From contig OX465102.1 in assembly GCA_949987565.1 (NCBI GenBank), forward strand, positions 24,886,385 through 24,950,384: DNA of 64,000 bases. The letters are read 5' to 3'. Source of the DNA: Luidia sarsii (Eukaryota; Echinodermata; Asteroidea; Paxillosida; Luidiidae). Position 1 is the stretch's first letter, and the number at the start of each line of letters is the position of its first letter. The position numbers were made by a program, and so were the translations under genes. The notes under the pieces were generated by a model. The model was not told the origin of the DNA. It worked only from the letters and a program-made list of their open reading frames with translations, and ran no database searches. Below are positions 35,501-47,500 of this stretch, one piece after another.

Positions 35501-38500
35501 TTAACCAGTCATTTTTGTATCATTACTCTCATGCCTCCTATACTGTGGCTTTGTTTGCCTGTCAGGATGATGCCTCGGTTTATGAAGCGGATTAAGAGTC
35601 CGGATTACAAGGATCGCAACATCTTCGGCGTGCCGCTGCTGCACATTCTGCAGCGGACGGGCCTGCCGCTGCCCCAGAGCATCCTGTACGCCATGCGGCA
35701 CCTGCGACGGACGGCCGGGGAGGCCGTGGGCATCTTCCGCAAGCCCGGCGTCCGCTCCCGCATCCAGCAGCTCAAGAGACTCAACGAGAGCAACCCCGGT
35801 AAGTCCTGCCTTTTCCGGGGCTCTGTGAAATTCCTCTTCAAAGTCGGACACTTTCCGCCCCGGCAATGATCGTTGACCATTCGGGGAAGGCTCGTCACCT
35901 AAGGGTGGTATAGCTCAGGTGATAATAATGCCAGTGCGTTATTAGCCAGAGGTCTTTTCTCCAGTCAAATCTTCTTTGCCATCTTCTAAATTTTCGGAAC
36001 TCCAAACCTATCCAAAGCACTCTGCCTTTGAGAAAGGGACAGCTAGATTCAAAACTGCCATACGCTCAGTTTTCTCTTAGATTTGTATACTGTGTATTTC
36101 CAGAACTCAGCTAACAGTTTTGTGACTTTTTTGACTTATTGATTATACAAACGAAATACCACAGTGCTATTCTGTCTGATCACATAATTTCTAAGGTAAT
36201 ACAACCTTGGTACAAACTGTTTACCGGTAGTAGTACAGTGACACACAGTGGAAAATTTTGTGATCCTGGCATTTTGGGGGTCCTAGCTAGTCCTTTGTCA
36301 GAGGCAGAATGACAAGGACAACACAGACAGGAAGGGGAGAGGTGATGAGAAAGATGCACAATGAAGGAGAAAAGCTGGTCATCAAAGGGAAGGAATAACA
36401 GAAGGAACGGTCAAAAGGGAAAGATTATAGGGAAAAGTGCAGAGGAAGAATATTTAGTAAACATACGTGTATATGGTGTTGTGGTTGGGGGGATACATGT
36501 CTGTATCCAGTGTAATAGTATGAGTACATGCACAGCCTCTATGTACACTAACACAACTGCACAGCTTGGTATTACTTCCCATTGGAGTTGAGATTTTGTT
36601 TTCAGCTTCACGAGAGTCCATCGATCCAGGATAATGATAATCATAGTAATACTTAAACAGGATCAACCCACGGACAGATGATTTTCCCGCAATGCCCAGT
36701 CAGCAAATGGCCTCATCCTTCCCTTCCCTCCCCCTCGTGATGGGATTAATTCGGATGGATATTACTGGCAAATTGCCCAGTGTCAGTTCATCACATGTGC
36801 TTGCGTCACTATTTGACCCAGAGGTCTCTGCCATTCCCGATATGTATTCAGATCCATCTGTCGTTATATCTACTTTCTAGGAAGTACCGGTAGGTTAGTC
36901 TTGGTGGGTTTTTTTTTTTGGGGGGGGGGGGAGTTGGTTGGAGGACCCCTGTATTTATTTACTCCCCTCCTCTACAGACCTTGTCCGCACCGCTGCCATG
37001 TTAATGTAATTGCCTCTAATTGCATTTCCAAATGCTTCGCCCGTAGTCCGGGTTCTGCTCTGATTAAGTCAAGGTTTGGGCTTGCGGTGTGTGGCCGACT
37101 TGGAAACGGATGCAGTGGTGCTTCCTTTTCCTAAGGGTCGGTCCGTTTTTCACCCTTGGTCCTGGTCGGCCTGAGCATGCTGTACTTTCCGCCTGACAGG
37201 CTCCTCAAGCTAACCCCTTACTACCCACTGTCCCTCTCTCTCTCTCTCTCTCACTCTCTCTCAGCCGATAGCTGATGAAGAAATGACCCTGAGCTGAGTT
37301 CAGTAGAATATCACACTTAAGCCCACCAACAGCCAAACCACAGCTGCCCACAAGAAAGCATATTACAATTATGTAAAAGCATATTACAATTATGTAAAAG
37401 CATATTACAATTATGTAAAAGCATATTACAATAATGTAAAAGCACGTTACAATAATGTAAAAGCATGTTACAATAATGTAAAAGAATGTTACAATAATGT
37501 AAAAGCATATTACAACTATGTAAATGCATATTACAATAATGTAAAAGCACGTTACAATAATGTAAAAGCATGTTACAATATTGTAAAAGCATATTACAAT
37601 TATGTAAATGCATATTACAATTTTGATAATGACTCACTTATTGATGGCCAGTTTGAGTTCATCCATGTTTGGAAATACACGTGAAGGTACTACATGTAGG
37701 TAGAGAATTCCACATTTGGCTCGTCCTCAGAATGGAAGAGGAAAGAAAGTCTTTTTTGTGTGCGCTTGATTTGGATATATCTGCCACAAAAGGGCGCGGA
37801 TCTGGTCACTCTTTGGTCTAGCCCTAACCTTACCCAATCTTTAAAAATATCATGACCGTGCAAGGGCAATTAGGTTTGCCCCCACAGGGGAATATCTGCA
37901 GTGAATTGTGTGCATTGGATGGGGATGGGCCTTATTCGGTTTGTCTCCCATTTAGTTCAACTTCACCCACCATTAAAGAAAAAGACACTTTGTGCTTTGT
38001 CGTCTTAGGGCTTCGCACTTTTCCCCCTGGCGTGACTAACATGCAGCACCATCTGCTGTCAGAGTTATCAAGGCACCTTGAAAACCCGTTTAGGATGGCA
38101 AGGCCACCATGCAATCCCGTGACACAGGTTTCTAAGTTTCACTTACTGGGAATTTCCACGGTGGGAATGGAAGGAGGTCATGGCCTTTAGCCTCGAGGTG
38201 TGAATCTGCATTGGGAGGCAGGCCGGGGAATGGACGTGATTTCAGAATGGCCAATCCAATGACGGACGGCCTTGTCTACACTCATCGGCACTGGCTCGTG
38301 TTTTTACCCAAGTCTATGGGGAGAGGGGCTGCAGCCGTTACCCGAGACTTGCGTGTGTTGCGAAGCCAAAGCCTATGACAGTATGAGCACAGCCTGGGTT
38401 TGAATGTCTGAGAATGGTGGCCGCAGTTGAAGTCCTACTGACCCTGCCCTGCCAGGTCACATCAAGGAAGAGACTTTGAAGCTGTCCAGTCCACAGTGTG

Positions 38501-41500
38501 CCCGTCTTGATCCAATTTCAAGCTCAGTTCAATTTGATTTGGGGCAGACCAGAATTCTCTCTCAGGTCCCTCCTTGCTCCAACACCAAAAAGTATGGTCC
38601 GATTTCCCCCCCCCCAGCCCCTTCTTATTCAAGACATAGTCTCCCCCTGTCAAATGTCATAGATAATCAGTGTCTGCTGACCTTAATGTACGTAAGTCCG
38701 GTTGAGATTTGCAGGATTTGTTGATTGGGGGGGGGGGGGGAGGAAATAGCTGAGGGGAAGGGGGAGGCTCATCAAACTGAAGGAAACTTGATGGACCCTA
38801 AGCCAAATCTTTCACAGTTTATTTCCCATGTGGAAGTCTTCTTCGGCCGCCCTCCATCTTCTTCCTCCAAGATAACAATTTCCCTAATGCTTGGTGTGAG
38901 CCCCCTGCGTCCCCATCCCTCTCCCTCTCTCTCCCTCTCCCTCTCTTCCTCTCTCACTCTCTCCCTCTCTCCCTCCCTCCCTCCCTCTCTCCCTCTCTCT
39001 CTCCCTCTCTCCCTCTCTTCCTCTCTCATTCTCTCCCTCTCTCCCTCTCTCCCTCTCTCCCTCCCTCTCTCCCTCTCTCCCTCTCCCTCTTTTCCCTCGC
39101 TCTCTTTCCATGAGTATCCAAAATGTTGGTACAACCCCTCAAGCCTCCACCCCTGTCTATCTTGTGATGACCCCCTCCCCTCTGCCCTCCAATGGAGCAA
39201 AGAAGGCTTCCCTCAACTAGATAGGCCCTTGTCACAGCACCTGTTTGACCCTGAGATGCTGATTGTGATCCCCCCCCCCCCAGTCTCATCCATCCTCCAC
39301 CCCTCGTCCTGCTTACTATCCAGACCCAGCTACGCACATCCGCCATGATCACGTCATCTTACCCAACCGTGTACAAAAAACAAAGTCTTTTCAGCGTTGT
39401 CGTGGCAGTTTTCTTGCTTTGCTACCCATTTGCACTTGAACTCCCATGACCCAATTCACTCCCAACATCAAATCATGTGACCATTTCCTTCTTTCATTGG
39501 GGGGGGGGGGGGGGGTCTAAAGTAATATACCATGTTGCAAACTGCTTACTGACTACAATTGACAAAATTCAAATGTCAAAAGTGTACATGGCCCTGCGTA
39601 CTTCCAACCCTAGCAGGACCTTTCTCAAAGGCAGAGTGAAGTTACTTCTCACAATTATCCAGTTATTACGGAGTTGCCGAACCTTGCGATGCCATCTTAA
39701 CATTCTGCACTTGTTTGGTTTTACGGTAGTTTAGTCTTTAGACAGGATTTTTGGGTGGAGGAAGTGTAAATTTGTTGGAGACCTCTTTGATGTCAAGTCA
39801 GACTATCGAACTCAACGCCTCTGCAGTGAATTACAAAGGCTGCCTTTCGACTGCGGGACCGTGTCAGTAATGCAAAGAATTCTCTGTTATTAATTTGTCC
39901 GTGGGAATGACGATAAATCTCCGCATGAGTTGTGAGACCCTCCAGGTGATGGCATCATTCAGCGTGGAATGCGCATTAACCGTGACCCTTATTTGCTTCC
40001 TTCCCCCTCTCCTCATCCCCCCCCCATCCCTCCCCAGACAACATGAGTTACGAGGACACGACGTCCTACGATGTGGCCGACATGCTCAAGCAGTATTTCC
40101 GCGACCTGCCCGAGCCCGTGGTCACCACCAAGCTGTCGGACACCTTCATCAGCATCTTCACCTGTGAGTATGCGCGATACTGGACCGTGCAAACAAAACG
40201 ATGGCCAGTGAAGTAATGTAGCTAAGGGACTGGCCAGCTCTGTGGCCAAAATTTACGGTTAGAATCTCGGGCCAGTTGAAGGCCATCCGCAATTGGCCCG
40301 CCGTTGATTTTTTTTTTTTTTTTTTTTTTTTTTCAAATACCGGTACAGGCAGTCTCATTGCTGTTATTTGCCTTTTCTTCCAATGAAGGTTTTTCCTGCG
40401 ATTGTTTTATAAAGAAACATTTTAGACCCGAATGGGAACTACAGTATGCGGTAACCACAGAACAACTCTCTTCCTCTGAGTTAGGCCTCGTCGAACCCAG
40501 GATTCCACTTTCAAGAGGGAAAACTTGTTTGCATTCATCCATTTCCAAAACACTCTTTATCTCTGCATTCCTGATTGTCTGTGGTTGGTTGCCGATTTCT
40601 CCCGGGCACTGCTAGCCAAGCGTGTCAGCCCCTCCTTCCTGTTAGATCCCACTGTCCTTCTGCCCAACAAAGACAGGGGAAATTCTATCACCATCAGAGC
40701 ACAATAGACAAGCATGATTCTGTCCAACAATGGCAGCGGTTTTTGTACTCTGCACTCAGACCGTAAATCCTGCCAAAATATTTTCACCAAAAAAAAAATC
40801 CCCTTATGGAAATACACAGGAGGAAAAACAGGCTGCTAAGATTGCAGAAACATTGCCATTGCTTTCAGTAGATTTTTACTCACTCGCTATAAAAAGGACA
40901 CTTATCAACAAAACGTCTTCTTTTTTTCCCCCTAATGCAAATAGAAACTCAGCCCTCAAAACATAAAAGATAAGAATATCACCATCAGCTACATATGGAT
41001 TATGACACTCAATCCATCCCTGGAAATTAGAAGGCCATTACCCAGGGCATGTATTTTGAGAATGGAAGCTGTTTTAGAATAGCCTGCTCAGTTTACGTAT
41101 GTACGTTCAGGTATCAGCTTTTCTTTGTATCTTGTGGGCGTAGGGGGCAGGATAAAAAAAAACAGCCCCACGTACACGTGTAGGCCGATTTCCTAGCAAC
41201 GGCGGTGTCGGGTAGCTTGAAGAGGATAACGCTCGAAGGGGCGGTCCATCCCGGGGAAACAAAGTAACAAACACCCCCAACCATCCATCGGAGCAATACA
41301 TCCCCTCCGCCCCCTCTCTCAATCTCCGCGCTCCGTGGTCAATGCAGGTCCTCACTGATCAGTGGTTGCTACGGAGGTAGCCAGGATTACTTAATACCCA
41401 ACCGCCTTTCCACATACTAAAACACACACAGAGTTCGGTAGTGCAGTATCGAAGGATGGCAAATATCAAAACTGGCTCGAGGATCTCTCTCACAGAGTTT

Positions 41501-44500
41501 ACAAAAAAACGAAGGTTGCCCTGGTCGAATCGCATCCCACTGACCCAAAAACCGATATAAAGTCATTTTATCAGGAGTTGATAATGTCCGTCTGTTTATT
41601 TGTATTTGGGTGATTTAGTGCTTGGCGCTCACCTAGTAAAGTTTCTATTAGGGGGGAGTTAATCTCTGACTTTTTTTTTTATTGATGATTCCAATGTAAT
41701 GTTTAAAGAGATGTGATGTTATTGCCAAGACATCCTCAATGGTGAAAGAGTCTGTTAAATCACACTATCAGTATCACTGACACATATGCTCTAACTCATA
41801 CATCCCCCTCCTCCCTATCACTCCTATGGGACCATACTGAGTTTGCTCTGCCATGAAATTCATTTGTAACCACTCAAGTCTGGTTCTGTCTTTGGCATAT
41901 AGAGACAGATGCCTCAAAGTGTCACCATGTGGAAAATCCTCACCAATGTCGTAATGTACCACGGTGCACTCAAATTTATATTTATAAATTAATAGTTGGG
42001 CAGTTTCAGTCTGGGTTTTCTTTTCAAAGGGCTGGGTTTTCTTTTCAAAGCTCAACCTTTGTTATAATTACCTTTTGAAATTTGGAGGCAGTTGCCACTT
42101 GCTTGCTCTCCTGCCTTAGCGCATTGATAGTTTGATTGATTGACCATCCCATCTCTAAATTTTCTCAAAGGCATTCTGCCTTTGAGAAAGGTCCTGCTAG
42201 GATTGAAACGTCAGTCCCTTTACATTTTTAAAAGGGCAGAATGCCTTTGAGAAAGGTCCTGCTAGGATGGAAAAGGGCCATCATCCTTCCTGGGGATTTC
42301 CCACTTTTTGAGTTCATTGAATTTGTTGCGCAGACTGCAGTGTTTATGTATTACCTCCTTTTTTGTTCTCTCTCTTTTTTCAGCCGGCATGCCCAAGGAT
42401 CTTCGGCTGTCTGCCATCCAGGCCGCCATCATGCTCCTGCCTGATGAGAACCGGGAGGTCCTCCAGTCCCTGCTCCTCTTCCTGAGCGACATCGCCGAGC
42501 ATTCCAACGAGAACCAGGTGAGATGTCTGACCGGGACGAATCAAGTCCCACTAGCCACTACCCAGGATGTAGTCTACCCCCTTCTAATCACTTCTCTCTT
42601 TTTTTGTAAATCTCAAAAGTTATAGAGGGCCTGACGTTTTGATCCTCGCAGGACCTTTCTCTAAGGCCTTTGAGAAAGGTCCTGCGAGGATGGAAACGTC
42701 AGGCCATTTCTCAAAGGCCTTTGAGAAAGGTCCTGCTAGGATCGAAACGTCAGGCCCTTTCTCAAAGACCTTTGAGAAAGGAAGAGTCTTTGATTAATGC
42801 AGGGCGACCTTTTCTTGTGACATTTTTGTACAGATGACGGCCTACAATTTGGCGGTCTGCTTTGCCCCGTCCCTGTTCCAACTCGGCAAGAGTCCCGTGC
42901 CCAATAACCGGCAGATCAGCAGCCCCCGGCGGACCCGCAAGATGGCTACCTCGCGGCCGGACCAGAAGGAGCTGATTGAGAACGTGGCCGCCAACGAGTG
43001 CCTGGCACTGATGATCCGGGAGGTCAAGAAACTCTTCATGGTAAGCGGTCTTCCTCCGTGCCCTCGCCTCCAACTTCTCTTCCTCCTCCTCACACTCCTC
43101 CTCTTGTCTCCTCTCCTCCTCTGCTTTCTTCATCTTCGTCTGCATCTTCTATTTCTTCTTCGTTTTCTTTGCCTCTCTCTTTCTTATTTTTCTTATTCTT
43201 CTTCTCCTCCTCCTCCTTCCTTCCTTTTTTTTTTCATCTTCCGCGTCTTCTTCTTCTCCTCCATCAATATCTTCTTGTAATTTTTTTCCATTACTGAAAA
43301 CTAAGAAAGATCTCCTTCTCACTCTTCTCCACCCATTAACGGCGTGTATTTTCCCCAGGCCCCGGTAATTGCCAAATGGATTTTGTGGACGGTTTACTAT
43401 GATTGCATTACAGGGGAAGTGCTGTAACTCAACACTGATTGGATTAAGGCTGCTGGAAGTCAGTGCTTTGCTGCCCCCCTCCCCCACCCCCCACCCCCCA
43501 AAAAAAACCACCAAAAATGAAAAAAAAAATGATCTGAGGAAAAGAGGAAAAGCACTGACATTTCAACCAACCCCCAAAAACAATGAAAACAATTTTATTT
43601 TTTTTATTTTTTATGTAATAGGTAGGAGTTGTCATGTTGTGCTTACAATCTACATGTAGTCACCGAATCATTTCCATCCGGAGAACCCAAACCATGCCCC
43701 TCCCCGACCCCCCCCCCTCCAAAAAAAAGAAGAAAAAACAAAAACAAACTAAAAACAAAATCACCTCTCAGTCCTGCGCCAGATATTTTTAGCTCAGTAA
43801 TCAACCAGGGCTAGTCCCCTCAGCTCAAGTCAACATCTTAAGCAGAAAGGCAAGCACGGGTACCGCTCTCCTCTGCACTGCTGACATTTAGAAAAACGGG
43901 GCACCGGTTTTGTGGGTGGGCACGTGCGCACACATACTAGCGTGGGCGGCTGAATCAGTTTTATTTGTCTTTTTTTGTGGTGGCGGTCAGTAGCATTTTG
44001 CTGACAAGGATCATGACGCTTCTTCTTTAGTGCTCATGTCAGAGCAAGGCTATCTCAGCCTCCTTCTGCAAATAGGTCTTTGAAGTCAACTTAACCTGGA
44101 TATATGATTAAGGCAAATAAACAAATTCACTAATTTGGTGGGTTTTTTTTTCGTTTGGACAGCACAATCCGAGATCAGGCAGTGCACGTCCTTTCTGCTA
44201 TTCTGCCCGAGCATAACTTGATTAAAACCTGTTTCAGCCTGTCGTCCTCGAGTGTCGTTTCCCAACCTGATAAATTTGGAGCCTTCGCGCTCTCTCTCTC
44301 TCTCAATCTCTCGAGCAAATCAGATTTGGGGGTTTGGGAGACGGGGTGAACTCAATACACCCTGTAGTGCGTGCAAGCCAATACTGGATCGACAGTAAGA
44401 GGCATTGATCCGGCTTGTGTAGTCCTGTCTTGTTGCTTCAGATGTCAGCCTTGTGTGCGCCTGCTTTTAAACTTTTTTGGGGGGGGGTTGTGGGGGGGGG

Positions 44501-47500
44501 TGTTTCAGTCTGAATGCCAGCCTGAAATGTGGGTCAATTCCATGGAGCGTTAAAGGTGTTCTGCTCGCCCGAGGGTCCCTGGACAACTGGCCCGTCCCGT
44601 TTCCCAGGCACTGAACGTGTACCGTGGGCCGGCAATGATGAGCCCGCTCCTCTCAGGGTTTTCTGTGGGCACTGACAGTTTCGATCCCATCGGCGTTATG
44701 GCGTGGCCCCTCCGTGTCTTGGGTGACGCCAGAGCGTCAGTGCATTTGTTTTTCCTGCCCAATCACGATTGGAGGCCTTGGCTCGTTCCTCCAAATCACT
44801 CGGGAGAACCCGAGTCGGTGCGAGCGGGACAGAATTTTGGGAACATCCATGACTCTGCCACTGTTGCCGTACCATGCTCCACCCAATCTGAGCGTCCCTA
44901 AAGAAAACAAACACTGTTGGGGGTCGAAAGAAAAGAAGAAGAAAAATATGAATGTTGCATTTCCTGTCATGTTGTCACTTGTCAGCAGACACTCACCGGT
45001 TGCAATATTGTTGCTGTCAATGCTTCAGACACTCACTGTTTGTTTATATTCTCTCCTCCCAATTCTCTCCTCCCAATTCTCTCCTCCCAATTCTCTCCTC
45101 CCAATTCTCTCCTCCCAATTCTCTCCTCCCAATTCTCTGCCCCCTCTCTCCCCTCTCTCCCCTTCCACTCTCTCATCCCCCACCAACCAACTCTCGTACC
45201 ACAGGTTCCCGAGGACCTGATGACCAAGTGTCACTTCTCCTACATGGAACTTGGCGAGCCCGTGGAGCTAGGGGAGCTGGGTCGCAAGAGCAGCCAGGAG
45301 CAAGGCGACTACCTGAGCTACATGGAGAGCTGCCTGCAGGGCCTGCTGAAGGTGGGTGTCTACCTCTCTCCACACCTCCCTCCCTCCACCCATCCCTCCC
45401 TCCACCCATCCCTCCCTCCACCCATCCCTCCCTCACTCCATCCCTCCACCCATCCATCCCTCCATCCATCCATCCATCCCTCCCTCCCTCCCTCCATCCC
45501 TCCACCCCTCCCTCTCCCTCCCTCCCTCCCTCCCTCCCTCCCTCCCTCCATCCCTCCACCCCTCCCTCTCCATCCCTCCCTCCCTCCCTCCCTCCCTCCC
45601 TCCCTCCATCCCTCCCTCCATCCCTCCCACCATCCCTCCCTTCATCCCTCCCTCTATCCCTCCCTCCATCCCTCCCTCCTGTCCTCCCTCCTTCCACCCC
45701 TCCCTCCTTCCATCCCTCCCTTCATCCCTCCCTCCCTCCATCCCTCCCTCCTTCCATCCATCCACCCCTCCCTCACTCGTTGACGTCCTTGGAAGATCTC
45801 CCTGCGGCATCGTCCCGTCTTCCTTTCGTGGAACGGCGTGTTCCAAGAGACACTTCTCTCCCTCGGTCAGAAGCTTCTTCACTGACCCCCCCCCCCACCC
45901 TCCTTGAGGCTCTTCTCACACTGGGCTGATGGCCTGGAATCACCTGTCATGCATGCTCAAGGAACACTTCAGTATAAAGCACATAGGACAATTATGGGTG
46001 TGTTTTTCTTTCCTGGACGAAATTTGCAAGATGACTGTTTTTTCTCTCCTTGAAGGCTGCTGAGATAGAACTGGTTTTCCCAAATTAACCACATGTGGCA
46101 CTGCCTGTGCAGTGCTGTTATCAAGAATTTTGTGTTGAATATAATTTAAATGTTCTTATCTCTTGTTTTTATTCAATTACCTTGATTCTTGGGGAAATGC
46201 ACAATTTTGCCAGTATTTGTAAAGTTGATGTCCGATTTATGTCTAGAATGGAAGGTGCCAAAATTAGTCATTGTGTGGCTTTTTTTTTTTACTTTTTAAA
46301 ATGTCAGTGATACTTGAATTAGTAAGTCCAAAGGTATCTGAAATTAAAAACGATGTGTTGAAAAACCTAGCCATCTTCAATTCAGTTCAGCAGCATGGCC
46401 CTAGTAAAATCCAATGCTTGTAGGACGTCTGGCCTGATGGAGAGTGATTCCTCAGACTCGTGTGACTAAATATCTGTCCCTATTCTGTTCTTCCAGGAGT
46501 CTCGGGACAAGTTCAAAGGTTGGGTGGTCTGCCCGTCAGTGGACAGCGTGGACGTTGCCTACAAGAAGGTCGGGGATGGTCACCCGCTGAGGCTGTGGAA
46601 GTGCACCGTGGATATCGGAGCGCCACCGGCCGACATCCTGCAGAGGGTCCTCCGGGAAAGGTAGCCGCGACAGTCCGACTAACCTCCGAATTGCCAACAA
46701 GAAACAAAGATGCCACGAGCACACAGCATGCAGAAAATTGGGGGACCTCTGAACATTCATTGGCTGCAGAAGTCTATAATAGTACAGAAGTCTATGGGAG
46801 AAGCCCCCAGCTAGCGGCTGCAGCCACTTTCCATAGGCGCCTGCATTATCTTCAGCCGTACCTAATTGATTCTGGCCACAATTTCCTTGAACTTTTCAAA
46901 TTGCACTACCAATGTTAACAGATTACTGATTCTTATTGATTTTCAAAATTTAGTTGGCCTGACGTTTCGATCCTAGCAGGACCTTTCTCAAAGGTCCTGC
47001 TAGGATCCTGCTAAGATCGAAACGTCAGGCCCACTAAATTTTGAGAATTGCATTTTGGTAATTTTAGTCAGTCAGCAGTTTGCAACATTTTTGTATATCA
47101 CTTCTGATTGATTTTGTTTAAATCCGACCATGCAGATCGCTAAGACTGATCTTATTTTGTCATTTTTTGTTTCCCTTTGTCCAGGCATCTTTGGGATGAG
47201 GACCTGGTCAAGTGGAGGACAGTGGACACATTGGACAAGACCGCCGAGGTCTTCCAGTACGTGGTCAACTCCATGGCCCCCCATCCCTCCCGCGACTACT
47301 GCGTGCTCAGGTAGGTGTGATCTCATCTGTGCTCGGTGTCCGCTGCCTCTAAGCCGTGCACACACAAAACCGTGAATACAGCACTGCCTGAGGTATATGG
47401 CAAGGGCTGGATTTCTCAAAGCCTTACCCTTCATCGTAACTCACCTTACGATGGATTAACCCATCGTAAGTTGTAACAGGCCGTTTGGTTTCTGTGCATC

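Larger units (their letters stand above)
35799..40037 (+). other. DLC1/STARD13: DLC-family intron 6
   Basis: A phase-1 intron of 4239 bp. It contains family A copies (36019-36115, 39530-39642), a 21-bp minisatellite (37357-37625), a CCCTCT-rich tract (38925-39110) and several poly-C/G runs. No exon was recognised inside. Confidence 0.88.

Noticed and set aside
37357..37625. Possible CRISPR-like array
   Set aside because: The 21-bp units are contiguous with no unique spacers, in a eukaryotic intron; it is a minisatellite. The same applies to the 16-bp array at 56688-57168.
44550..44900. GC-richer stretch in DLC intron 9 as a possible extra exon
   Set aside because: Exons 9 and 10 join in phase 0 with continuous alignment to the family, and no acceptor/donor pair with homologous coding sequence was found here.
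44952..45929. Pro/Ser/His ORF of 325 codons on + and Gly/Arg/Glu ORFs on -
   Set aside because: They are translations of CCCTCC/CCATCC simple repeats that run across the true exon 45205-45351 in the wrong frame.
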